The notes below the pieces were generated by a model. The model did not search any database. It was given only the letters and a program-made list of their open reading frames with translations, and was not told where the DNA came from. A DNA stretch of 64,000 bases. Source: Candidatus Scalindua sp. GTDB taxonomy: Bacteria > Planctomycetota > Brocadiia > Brocadiales > Scalinduaceae. A program made the translations under genes and the position numbers. Position 1 is the stretch's first letter; each line of letters starts with the position of its first letter. The stretch is taken from contig JAIQZU010000025.1 of assembly GCA_021776915.1 (NCBI GenBank), positions 1 through 64,000 on the forward strand. Direction: 5' to 3'. Shown here piece after piece: positions 45,324-53,568 of this stretch.

Positions 45324-46244
45324 ATGACTACACCAAATCTCACCATTGACCTGTGCGGGATTAAATTATCAAACCCGACCGTTCTGCCATCCGGTTTCCT
45401 CGGTACCTCCAAATCTCTGCTGAAACGGGTTGCTGATAATGGTGCCGGTGCGGCTACCATAAAGTCGGTCAGTTTTGAAGCAAGAGAAGGACACAAGAAC
45501 CCAACCGTAATTCCCTTTGAGGCAGGCATGCTGAATGCAGTCGGGTACTCTAACCCCGGTGCGGAAGAAACAGCCAGGGAATTCGCAAACATAGAAGACG
45601 TCTCAATACCAGTAATAGCAAGCATTATAGGCACAGAGGCAGGAGACTTCGTACGCGTTGTGGATAAACTGTCAGAAACGCAGTTTTCAGCTATAGAACT
45701 CCCGCTCTCATGCCCTCACACACCCGGATTCGGCCTGCTGGCCGGACAGGGTACGCCGGAGAGCACGAAGGACATTGTCTCTGCCGTCAGGAAGGCCACT
45801 AAACTGCCAATTTTTGTAAAATTATCACCTAACATACCTGAAATATGGAACTTAGCAAAGTCTGCAGAGGATGCAGGCGCTAATGCCATAACGGCAGTAA
45901 ACACGCTTGGCCCGGGAATGATAATAAACATAGAGGCACGCAAACCAGTACTCTCCTACAAGGTTGGAGGGGTCTCAGGACAGGCCCTGAGACCGATTGC
46001 CACCAGATGTGTATATGATATATACGAAGCCGTTAAAATACCTATAATCGGCACAGGTGGAATATCTACAGGCCGCCACGCCATAGAGATGATTATGGCG
46101 GGGGCAACGGCAATCGGGGTTGGTACAGGAATATATCAGAGGGGCATAGACATATTCCGGAAAATATGCCGGGAAATGGAAATATGGATGTCTGAAAACA
46201 ATTTTAATAGTATTGAAGAATTAATAGGAATAGCCCATGAATGA
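45324..46244 (+). CDS. pyrD: Dihydroorotate dehydrogenase B, catalytic subunit
   Basis: 306 residues from the ATG at 45324; the frame is open back to 45282 but the family start MTTPNLTIDLCGIKLSNP fits here. FMN-binding TIM barrel. Class 1B marks are PSGFLG, the active-site Cys in LPLSCPHTPGF, KLSPN, and GTGGISTGRHAIEMIMAGA. Oxidises dihydroorotate to orotate with NAD via PyrK. The coding end overlaps pyrK by 8 bases. Confidence 0.95.
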   Translation: MTTPNLTIDLCGIKLSNPTVLPSGFLGTSKSLLKRVADNGAGAATIKSVSFEAREGHKNPTVIPFEAGMLNAVGYSNPGAEETAREFANIEDVSIPVIASIIGTEAGDFVRVVDKLSETQFSAIELPLSCPHTPGFGLLAGQGTPESTKDIVSAVRKATKLPIFVKLSPNIPEIWNLAKSAEDAGANAITAVNTLGPGMIINIEARKPVLSYKVGGVSGQALRPIATRCVYDIYEAVKIPIIGTGGISTGRHAIEMIMAGATAIGVGTGIYQRGIDIFRKICREMEIWMSENNFNSIEELIGIAHE

Positions 46245-47058
46245 GGGTTTTGAGCAACCGGTAATGATGAAGATTGACAAGATCATCGATGAATCTGATG
46301 ACACAAAGTCATTCATGTTCAGGCACAATCTTGATTATAATCCCGGACAATTCATAATGGTCTGGTTACCCGGTATAGATGAAAAACCTTTTGCAATCTC
46401 ATCTTTCGGCGAAGATTTCTTCGGGTTCACAGTACTTGCCAGAGGCAACTTTACAAAACTCCTGCATAACATGAAACAGGGAGAACAGATCGGTATAAGA
46501 GGACCGTTTGGTCACGGATTCAGTATTCCAGATAGTATTAAAGATGGCACCGGTAGCGCATGCATAATCGGAGGCGGCTGTGGAATGGCATCATTGACCG
46601 TGCTTATTGAGAAATTGCAAGATTACAATACTACAATACTCATCGGAGCAACCACAAAGACAAAGCTGTTATTTAAAAACCGGTACAAGGATATTACTCT
46701 CTTTACTGACGATGGAAGTGAAGGAAGAAACGGATATCCCACAGATATCCTGGAAGACCTGCACAAAAAACACAAATACAACATTATATATACCTGCGGC
46801 CCTGAGATAATGATGTATAAGGTATACGAATTCTGCAGGAAATATAATATACAATGCGAGGCGTCATTGGAGAGATACATGAAATGCGGCATAGGCATAT
46901 GCGGGCAATGTGTCTGCGACGGACAGATGGTGTGCAAGGACGGCCCGGTGTTTGACTCACAGGCGCTTGGAAAAATGAGTGACTTTGGGTCATGCTCTCT
47001 ACTTAAAAGCGGCCAGAGAGTTTCGCTCAAGGAGTATGGCGAGTGGATAGGCTGTTAG
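46237..47058 (+). CDS. pyrK: Dihydroorotate dehydrogenase B, electron transfer subunit
   Basis: 273 residues of the ferredoxin-reductase fold. KPFAISSF binds FAD, the GGGCGMASLTVLIEKL region binds NAD, and CGIGICGQCVCDG followed by C in MVCKDGPVF supplies the four Cys of the [2Fe-2S] cluster. It passes electrons from PyrD FMN to NAD. Overlap with pyrD indicates translational coupling. Confidence 0.95.
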   Translation: MNEGFEQPVMMKIDKIIDESDDTKSFMFRHNLDYNPGQFIMVWLPGIDEKPFAISSFGEDFFGFTVLARGNFTKLLHNMKQGEQIGIRGPFGHGFSIPDSIKDGTGSACIIGGGCGMASLTVLIEKLQDYNTTILIGATTKTKLLFKNRYKDITLFTDDGSEGRNGYPTDILEDLHKKHKYNIIYTCGPEIMMYKVYEFCRKYNIQCEASLERYMKCGIGICGQCVCDGQMVCKDGPVFDSQALGKMSDFGSCSLLKSGQRVSLKEYGEWIGC

Positions 47059-47251
47059 AATACTCATCGCAAAGGAAAAATCAGATGTTTGCTTAATTAG
47101 GTCTGAGCGGCAAGTTAGGAGTAATAAGAAATGCTTATAAAATGTCGAAGGACTAATGACCAGGACCAGCCTGGTTTTGTCGAGCTAAGCTCGATGGCAA
47201 ATAACGAATGACTGATAACAACTTTAGTATCAAGTAATCCAGGAGAAGACA

Positions 47252-47812
47252 ATGTCCATTGCAGTAGTAGTTAAGAAAGATAACAGAGTAGTTATCGGTG
47301 CTGACACATTACAGAGCTTTGACACTAATATGGCAGCCAGCGATAACCTGAATGAATCAAAGCTGAGACGTATTGGATCCGCTATACTTGCAAGTACAGG
47401 CTGGGGCCTGTATGACAATATCCTTGACGATTATTTGAAAACCAAGAAATCGGTAAGATTATCAACGAAGCAGGAAGTTTTTCTGTTTTTCAAGAAGTTG
47501 TGGCCGGTTTTACATGAAAAATACTCATTTGTTAATAATCAATGTGATGACAGCAATTCACCATTTGGTGAGTTGGATTCAGCATTTATGATAGCTAATA
47601 AAAAGCGTATCTTTTTTGTTTCATCTGACATGTGTGTAACAGAGTTTCAGAAGTATTACGCTATCGGTGTTGGTCGTGATTACGCAATTGGAGCAATGCA
47701 TGTTCTGTATAACCAGAAAAAGGGTGCAGAGGAAATAGCCAGACTGGCTATAGAGGCCGCTATTGCAAATAACGTATACTGCGGCGGAAATATCGAAATA
47801 ATAAAACCCTGA
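47252..47812 (+). CDS. HslV/proteasome-like Ntn hydrolase with Ser at position 1
   Basis: 186 residues with the beta-subunit fold pattern of T1 peptidases. After removal of Met the chain begins SIAVVVKKDNRVVIGAD. Counting from that Ser, D17 in GAD and K36 in NESKLRRIG lie where HslV and proteasome catalytic Asp and Lys are. Later blocks (FVSSDMCVTEFQKYYAIGVGRDYAIGAMHVLY) match the G-rich strand of HslV. The nucleophile is thus Ser, not Thr. No hslU or other ATPase partner is near. The start is supported by AGGAG seven bases upstream. It might be a self-standing relative such as the BPH group. Confidence 0.75.
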   Translation: MSIAVVVKKDNRVVIGADTLQSFDTNMAASDNLNESKLRRIGSAILASTGWGLYDNILDDYLKTKKSVRLSTKQEVFLFFKKLWPVLHEKYSFVNNQCDDSNSPFGELDSAFMIANKKRIFFVSSDMCVTEFQKYYAIGVGRDYAIGAMHVLYNQKKGAEEIARLAIEAAIANNVYCGGNIEIIKP

Positions 47813-48044
47813 AGAATATATAAATTGGGACGCTGATTGGAGTAAATTATCACGGATATATAAGCAAGTGGCAGTATACGAAAGGTTGAGGACGGCCGCC
47901 GCTTCATGGCTAGGACGATGGACGCTTATTTCGTCTTTTGTCTCTCTTCCTTCGTCACTCGTAAAATCTACACGTACTCTGCCATATATACATAATCAGG
48001 AATGGAAACGTAAGATAGTCGGATTCCAGCATCCGGAACCGCCC

Positions 48045-48242
48045 CTAAGAAACAGTATCCATTTCCGCTCGTGCTTTATTTAAAAAGTCTGAATACATTT
48101 CAAATTTGCCGGCAGCTTCTCTATCTGTCCCCCTTAAATCATCTGCTTTTAATCGGCAAATTCTGCTTATACTGGCGACCACTTCAGGTACAAAATATTC
48201 GTCAACAAGAAATTCAAGTTTCTCCATGTCGGTATCATTCAT
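48045..48242 (-). CDS. Hypothetical 65-residue protein
   Basis: Unrecognised, mostly helical, acidic: MNDTDMEKLEFLVDEYF onward, with an RICRLKADDLRG segment. The start at 48242 is preferred over 48257 because GGAG lies seven bases before it. No membrane segment. Single gene between two non-coding stretches. Confidence 0.5.
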   Translation of the reverse strand: MNDTDMEKLEFLVDEYFVPEVVASISRICRLKADDLRGTDREAAGKFEMYSDFLNKARAEMDTVS

Positions 48243-48765
48243 TCTTCCGCTCCCCATAAAAAAGTTATAGTTACATTCTTGCGGTTTTTTTCGTTAGCAT
48301 ATTATACCACTTCAAGATTCAAAAAACCCTACTCAATATATCTTTCTATGTTTAAGATTCTTTAAAGGGCTATGGCAGGTTTGAAGTGCATAATATAATT
48401 AACTACAGATTAGCACTGATGTAGAGGCAAGAAAGGGAAAGAGAGACTGAAACAAAACAGGTAGGCAGGTAGCTTGCGCGACTAGTTTTTTTCCAGGTTG
48501 ACAATTGGCCACAGCAAAATAGGCGAGTCATTTCATATGGTAAGCAATAGGTACACTTAGCATGGCAAGCAAAAATGATTTTTGTCATTAAATGATAGTT
48601 TTGAAAAGTATACAGTGATAGACATTATATTACAAACAATAGTCTACTTTTCATTACTTTGGTTATGAGGACCCGCCTCTGGTGGACATCTAATATTTCA
48701 TCATTGCCTCTGTGCACTTCGGTGATTTTCCGTGGCCTTGTCCTCGGCGCTTTGTGTTACCATCC
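48243..48765. other. Intergenic stretch between a small gene and FapA
   Basis: No gene is supported. Near 48705-48755 it holds CTCTGTGCACTTCGGTGATTTTCCGTGGCCTTG and a GTCCTCGGCGCTTTGTG copy of the CCTCGGCG repeat. The rest (48260-48700) shows no clear structure. Confidence 0.4.
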
Positions 48766-50172
48766 TTATACATCAGGAGACCTCTCCCCTTTATTAAGCT
48801 GTATTTCTCCGTCAATGATCTCAGCCTGAATCGGTCCTGCGTACTCTTCCTCCAATGTTAACTCTTCATTGCCAAGACAAATGACTGTCTTCGGAAAAAG
48901 TGCAACTCCCACGTTTACAAGCTTTCTGGCGCTGCCCTGGGTTTGTGCCTCGATGTTCTTCACTTCATCAACCACGTCATGCAGTTCCTTCTCCAACTTA
49001 GAGATCTTAAGCAGTGTCTTTGCGAGTTCGTCCTGGCTGGAAGTGAAGGCCGTTTTTTGGCTGGACATTTGAGAATCTGCATAGTTTCTAAGCTGCTCCA
49101 GCTCCATTTCGGCCCTCTCTATTTTCTTCTTTCTGAAAGATAATTTGTTCCTGACATTGAAGTCTTCACCCGCAACAAGCACTGTGGGTGTATAAGCCTT
49201 GCTTCCCGTATGCCCGGCATATATGCCCCTGAGGGCAACTATTTCTCCACCTACTATATGACCTCTGGGTATTATTACTGCTCCAAGTGTCTTAATATTG
49301 GAATTAATGATCTCTTTCTCAACTACAATGTCTTCCTTTGCCTGGATATCTCCGCCATCTATAAACTTTGCCTGAATACCACCCTCAACCACAATCTTGT
49401 AGTCCTCCGATTGTCTTATGCCGCCATGAACAGTAAGATCACCCTTTGTCCGTATCTCTGCGTTTTCAATGATACCACGGACTTCAATACTACCGGCAGC
49501 TTCAATTTTAGCGCCATTGAGTACGTCCCTGTTGACTACAACCGCACCCATATGTGAAATATTCCCTGTTGTAATATCTACATCTTCCTGAACTATGTAC
49601 ACCTCATCTACAGAAAGAATATCGTTAATCAGCCGAACGCGCCCGTTTATCTCAGCGTAGTAAGCATTTTTATTAGTGTCAAGACGCACATTATCTCCGG
49701 CCTCCGGGTATTTCGTTACCGGTTTTTCTCCGGCAGGGATTGGTTCCCCGAAGACATTCAGACCGTCTTTTCCCTCACAGGCAGGAATCTGATTACCCAG
49801 CAGCGTACCCTTTGTAACGGATTCAGTAGCCGCTTTTTTTCGATAGTTTATCTTGCCCGTATACTTGTCCACCGCCAAACCTGTTCCGAACAAATCACCC
49901 GCCCAATCAACCTTTGCATCCTGAGGTGGTACAGGAGGCTCGCTCTTAATTAGAACAAAGTTCTCTAGATGAGGGTTTTCCTCAGTGGCATGATGGAGTT
50001 GCTCCTTCAATTGGTTCTGATCCGGCGGATCCTTAATACCAAGAGCTTCAAGTTCTTTACCTATGGCAATCACTAGAGCGTCAAATTCATCATCAGTTAC
50101 ATCACAGTCCAGCAAGACTGCTGCTCTATCTTTCGTTACACGCAAATTAAACCTCTTGTGAGTTTCCTCCAT
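48766..50172 (-). CDS. FapA/DUF342 family protein
   Basis: 468 residues from the ATG at 50172 (GGAGA about seven bases upstream). The central part (about 190-340) is a right-handed beta-helix rich in repeated turns: YAEINGRVRLINDILSVDE, HMGAVVVNRDVLNGAKIEA, SIEVRGIIENAEIRTKGDL and so on. A coiled coil (about 345-420) and a short beta end follow. FapA proteins are linked to polar assembly and chemotaxis in Vibrio, but many lineages carry them without flagella. No flagellar genes are here. Confidence 0.87.
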   Translation of the reverse strand: MEETHKRFNLRVTKDRAAVLLDCDVTDDEFDALVIAIGKELEALGIKDPPDQNQLKEQLHHATEENPHLENFVLIKSEPPVPPQDAKVDWAGDLFGTGLAVDKYTGKINYRKKAATESVTKGTLLGNQIPACEGKDGLNVFGEPIPAGEKPVTKYPEAGDNVRLDTNKNAYYAEINGRVRLINDILSVDEVYIVQEDVDITTGNISHMGAVVVNRDVLNGAKIEAAGSIEVRGIIENAEIRTKGDLTVHGGIRQSEDYKIVVEGGIQAKFIDGGDIQAKEDIVVEKEIINSNIKTLGAVIIPRGHIVGGEIVALRGIYAGHTGSKAYTPTVLVAGEDFNVRNKLSFRKKKIERAEMELEQLRNYADSQMSSQKTAFTSSQDELAKTLLKISKLEKELHDVVDEVKNIEAQTQGSARKLVNVGVALFPKTVICLGNEELTLEEEYAGPIQAEIIDGEIQLNKGERSPDV

Positions 50173-50282
50173 GTCTAAGTCTCCAGAACGCAAAATAATT
50201 TGTAAAGTATTAAGGCAGCTAAGGAGTGAAGCTGTTATCCAGGTAAAAAGTTATAATTTTCTATTGTGAAAAACTTACAGAA

Positions 50283-50395
50283 TTACAGGCAGGTGGGTTA
50301 CCCATCCCAGCCAGCTTGCCCGACAGGTCTCTTGGCGGGATGCTTGTCGCCCGCCCGGATGACTTGGTCGGACGGGTACTGGCAACCGTTTCATC
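50283..50395. repeat. GC-rich compound palindromic repeat
   Basis: It contains CCCATCCCAGCCAGCTTGCCCGACAGG, TCTTGGCGGGATGCTTGTCGCCCGCCCGGATGACTTGGTCGGACGGGTACTGGC in pieces. The right part is the same element as the one inserted in the Rsm22 gene (7267-7335). It lies in the non-coding stretch before FapA. Confidence 0.7.
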
Positions 50396-50649
50396 CGGTC
50401 GGGAGCAAAAACAAACTTATCATTTTTATATTTAAGTGAATGAGAGAAAGGAATCACGCCCATTTAGCTGCATTACACAGGTACATATCTCCAGATAATA
50501 CGTCTGGTAAACACGCCAGACAAACCGTCTGGAAATCACTATTTATTCTTGACTCTGGTTATATTCCTCTTGCCTGAATATGCAGGTAGCTTAGGCTTCT
50601 GAATTAATTCTTTATTTTGAAATCAAGAATTTCATGGCTGCAATCCTTG
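50396..50649. other. Non-coding stretch with tandem CCAGAC/GTCTGG hairpins
   Basis: No gene. On the minus strand CCAGAC GGTTT GTCTGG (50532-50516) and CCAGA CGTATTA TCTGG (about 50507-50490) form two consecutive hairpins whose arms can also pair with one another. They lie after the 101-residue gene and about 320 bases before FapA, so they may end one transcript or act in the next leader. Confidence 0.45.
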
Positions 50650-50955
50650 CTATGTTATCTTAGTTTTTGGTTTAGTGGCAGTCTTCCTGGTCTTTGTTGT
50701 TTTTTGAACTGTCTTTTTCACATCTTTTGATCTGGCTGCTAAAACCTGATCAAGTTTCCTTGATATCTCAGTTTGTTTTCTTTCGAGCCTTTCTATAGAG
50801 GCTTGCATCTGTTTTCTTCTGGCTGCTTCTGAGAGTTCAGGCTTTCTCTCTGGTCCTTCGTTGCTTTTGTCACTTTCAGCCCGAATACGCCATGCGATTG
50901 TTACAACACCTAAAATAGCTATCATTAATATAACTGCCAGAAATTCGCTACTCAT
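50650..50955 (-). CDS. Membrane-anchored coiled-coil protein with basic tail
   Basis: 101 residues. One helix (about 5-23), a polar linker, a coiled coil (RRKQMQASIERLERKQTEIS onward, about 47-72) and a Lys/Thr-rich tail (KKTVQKTTKTRKTATKPKTK). No family is recognised. A GGGAGG ribosome-binding site precedes the start. The tail suggests interaction with nucleic acid or an acidic surface, which is a guess. Confidence 0.6.
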   Translation of the reverse strand: MSSEFLAVILMIAILGVVTIAWRIRAESDKSNEGPERKPELSEAARRKQMQASIERLERKQTEISRKLDQVLAARSKDVKKTVQKTTKTRKTATKPKTKIT

Positions 50956-51377
50956 TTTTTTCCTCCCTGAAAAAGGTTCCAGATATACTAAAATAATATA
51001 AAGAATTAAAGAATCTTGGTGTGAAATCTTTGATATATAATATTAAAGCCATCCAGTCTCCTGTCAAAAAACACGTTGGCAGACCCGATAAAATACATAG
51101 GTGGACGCGAACGCTTTTCAGACCGTCGCACAGATAGATTCTGAAATCAACACACAGATCCAAATCAGTCAGGAGTCGGTTCTTGAAATTACTCCGACAA
51201 GAGCTTCGGACAATTTACTTCAATGCAAATCTGTGTTAATCTGCGACAAATCACGGAGGTTTATTTAATTTACTCACCAATTACTTGATGAGTTAAATGT
51301 TTTATGATATGGTAATATTGAAGATTGTTGAAATTCTGAGGTTTATAATAATAACTGAAAATAGATATCCCTGTTAG
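50956..51377. other. Non-coding stretch upstream of the coiled-coil protein
   Basis: On the minus strand a TTGACA (51067-51062) is followed after a long 19-base spacer by TATTAT, a weak promoter candidate for the coiled-coil gene. Near 51200-51260 there is an AATCTGTGTTAATCTGCG-type repeat. A 71-codon frame on the minus strand here has no ribosome-binding site and is not supported. Confidence 0.35.
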
Positions 51378-51854
51378 TTATGGAGTCTCTTTTTTAGCGA
51401 CTCTTGCCGGAACAACCATTACAGGACATGGTGAGTGGCGGATTACACGTTCTGCTATACTTCCCAGGAAAAGGCGTCCCATGCCGGTTCTTCCATGAGA
51501 TGACATTACTATAAGGTCAACATCATTCGTTTCTGCAAATTCAACTATTCCCTTATCTACATCTTTTGAAGGTGTATATACTAATGTATCTATAGGAAAA
51601 CCGGTGAAATGCTTTTGTGCTATCATTTTAATTCTCTTTAAGGCCTGTTCCCGTAGTCTCTCAATTATACCCATTTTGTCAGTAACATCCAAGCCATAGT
51701 CAAACTCGTTGTTTGTCGGTATTCCAATATCGATCACTTTTAAAAGAGTAATTTTGCTCTTCTCTTTCCCGATAAGCTGGACTTGCTCCTTTGCGTAATC
51801 AAATGCAGCTTCGGCCTCTTCTGAAAAATCAGTTGTCACAAGTATATGTTTCAT
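51378..51854 (-). CDS. Universal stress protein, UspA family
   Basis: 158 residues, single Usp domain. ILVTTDFSEEAEAAFDYA at the N-terminus and VMSSHGRTGMGRLFLGSIAERVIRHSPCPVMVV near the C-terminus give the ATP-binding G-2x-G-9x-G-(S) motif. Such proteins act in stress and energy-limitation responses. Single gene, 99 bases after an exported DUF4177-like gene on the same strand. Confidence 0.92.
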   Translation of the reverse strand: MKHILVTTDFSEEAEAAFDYAKEQVQLIGKEKSKITLLKVIDIGIPTNNEFDYGLDVTDKMGIIERLREQALKRIKMIAQKHFTGFPIDTLVYTPSKDVDKGIVEFAETNDVDLIVMSSHGRTGMGRLFLGSIAERVIRHSPCPVMVVPARVAKKETP

Positions 51855-51953
51855 AACACTTCAGTATCAAATCCATTACAATTAAAGTATAATGACACTT
51901 TTATACTACAATAAACTGTATTGTCAAGAAGGAAGTAATTTTGAAATTTTGTA

Positions 51954-52214
51954 TTATTCTTTAATGTCTCTTTTAAAATAAAAAACAGTATTATTAACAC
52001 CACAAAGCTCCCATCCATCTTTGCCATGTTCATTAAGCATTGACAGGTCTAGTTTGAGTTGCTGTTTTATAGAGTCTTTAAATTTTGTATTAACGGTTTT
52101 ATACTCCCATTGTACTTCAGCAATTTTCTCTTTCGCTTGCACTAACATATTTGAAACCAGTAAACCGGCAATAAGTACAATTACAACCATCAACCACCAA
52201 AAATTCTTTTTCAT
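51954..52214 (-). CDS. DUF4177-like exported or anchored small protein
   Basis: 86 residues. An N-terminal hydrophobic segment (WWLMVVIVLIAGLLVSNMLV, about 6-25) precedes a domain with WEYKTV and LNEHGKDGWELCGV, which match the DUF4177 pattern. The segment may be an uncleaved anchor. Function unknown. Confidence 0.65.
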   Translation of the reverse strand: MKKNFWWLMVVIVLIAGLLVSNMLVQAKEKIAEVQWEYKTVNTKFKDSIKQQLKLDLSMLNEHGKDGWELCGVNNTVFYFKRDIKE

Positions 52215-52415
52215 TTCCAGATTCCTTTCATATTAAAATCAATGGGTCAGGTAAGACAGAGTCATGTACCCACATATTAATTGTTATGAATAGTCTTTGC
52301 AATATGTCAGTTGGCGGGTTATGTCTACAAAGTCAGGATAATAAGTTTTGCTGATAATTCAATATTTTAGAGGTTTTCCGAGACTCACGAGACGCTTGAA
52401 CACTCCATTCTCCAA

Positions 52416-52604
52416 TCACTGATCCTGTATAACAAAGTTGGCGCCGTCATCTGTTGCCGGTAAGTAGGAACCTATAGGGCACAACACCTTACTATCCTTA
52501 TCGCAACGTATAACAAGCTTCCACAATGCATCAAGGCTTTCTTTCTCATGTTTGGATTCCGGGATCAACTTGATCCTCGCTTCACTTTCAATTGAAATTT
52601 TCAT
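52416..52604 (-). CDS. Hypothetical 62-residue protein
   Basis: No family is recognised. AAAGGAG sits six to seven bases before the ATG, which makes this a real gene candidate. The protein starts MKISIESEARIKL and contains CDKDSKVLCPIGSYLP, with two Cys. No membrane segment. It stands alone, with non-coding DNA of about 200 and 290 bases on either side. Confidence 0.55.
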   Translation of the reverse strand: MKISIESEARIKLIPESKHEKESLDALWKLVIRCDKDSKVLCPIGSYLPATDDGANFVIQDQ

Positions 52605-52893
52605 TAATAGCTCCTTTCGGCTTTTGTTAAGTATATTAAAGTTTATTTATCTGCCATTGGCAATTTATACATTTTACTGCAGATAGCATTGAATTCAATT
52701 AAAATAATTGTGCATACAAGGTTCATATTGATACTTCATCTTACTCATTTTTTTCTAGGAAATCTATAAGTAACCGAAAAAGACACATTTCCGATATAAA
52801 AAAGAAATCTTTCCGGTATTATATTGAAATATTTAATAATGGATGCTACTATGCAACACCTATACTAAGATTAGATTTTTAATAGACTAAATC

Positions 52894-53331
52894 ATGTTTG
52901 GAAAAAAGAAAGTTTTAAAAACAGATCATTCTGTCCCTGACAGCAGGGAAACTCCTAAATCATCAAATGACAACCAGGGCGGATTCAGAGGAGAGAATAA
53001 ATTCGGAAAGAATGCAAAAGTGGCATATATAACACCTGACTGTAAGATTACAGGTACAATCAAATTTGACGGGCAAATGAGGATTGATGGAAAGGTTGAT
53101 GGAAAAATAATAACCGACAACGGTGAACTTTTCATTGGTAAAGCAGCCACTGTCAATGCGGCCATTAATACAAAAAGCGCCATTATTGAGGGCCGGTTGG
53201 ATGGGAATGTTACCGCCTCTGGCAAAGTAGTGCTTAAGCAAGAAGCACATCTTTTTGGGGATCTACAAGCAAAAACATTGGTTGTAGAAAAAGGGGTTGT
53301 TTTTGCCGGACGATGTAATGTTAAACCATGA
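52894..53331 (+). CDS. Bactofilin
   Basis: 145 residues. The central bactofilin domain (about 47-140) is a beta-helix with repeats such as ITGTIKFDGQMRIDGKVDGKI, LFIGKAATVNAAINTKSA and IEGRLDGNVTASGKVVL. It polymerises without nucleotide and organises cell shape or envelope structures. A basic, disordered N-terminal part (FGKKKVLKTDH onward) may bind the membrane. No peptidoglycan hydrolase is adjacent. Confidence 0.93.
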   Translation: MFGKKKVLKTDHSVPDSRETPKSSNDNQGGFRGENKFGKNAKVAYITPDCKITGTIKFDGQMRIDGKVDGKIITDNGELFIGKAATVNAAINTKSAIIEGRLDGNVTASGKVVLKQEAHLFGDLQAKTLVVEKGVVFAGRCNVKP

Positions 53332-53336
53332 ATGAG

Positions 53337-53558
53337 TTACGCATCTGCCTTTTCTGCCCTGATAAGATAGAATATTCCACCTCCCAGCATAAATACACTG
53401 ACAATCAATGGCACAACGCATATTCCAAGAAACAGTTCATTAAAGACCTGCAATGAAACCCCTACCCCTGAAACCCAAATCGCCGTAGTAAAATAGGGTA
53501 TTGCAAATACGAAAGCGGCAATACCAATAAAACCAACTCCTGTCGCCCTATTAGACAT
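53337..53558 (-). CDS. Small two-helix membrane protein
   Basis: 73 residues with hydrophobic segments at about 8-30 and 41-67 and a short basic end (LIRAEKADA). AGGAG precedes the ATG. Unrecognised. It lies 10 bases after uvrC on the same strand, so it is probably co-transcribed, and ends 5 bases from the convergent bactofilin gene. Confidence 0.6.
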   Translation of the reverse strand: MSNRATGVGFIGIAAFVFAIPYFTTAIWVSGVGVSLQVFNELFLGICVVPLIVSVFMLGGGIFYLIRAEKADA

Positions 53559-53568
53559 AAATTATCTC

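Noticed and set aside
45218-45634. 138-codon minus-strand frame over the start of pyrD
   Set aside because: Antisense to the conserved N-terminal part of pyrD.
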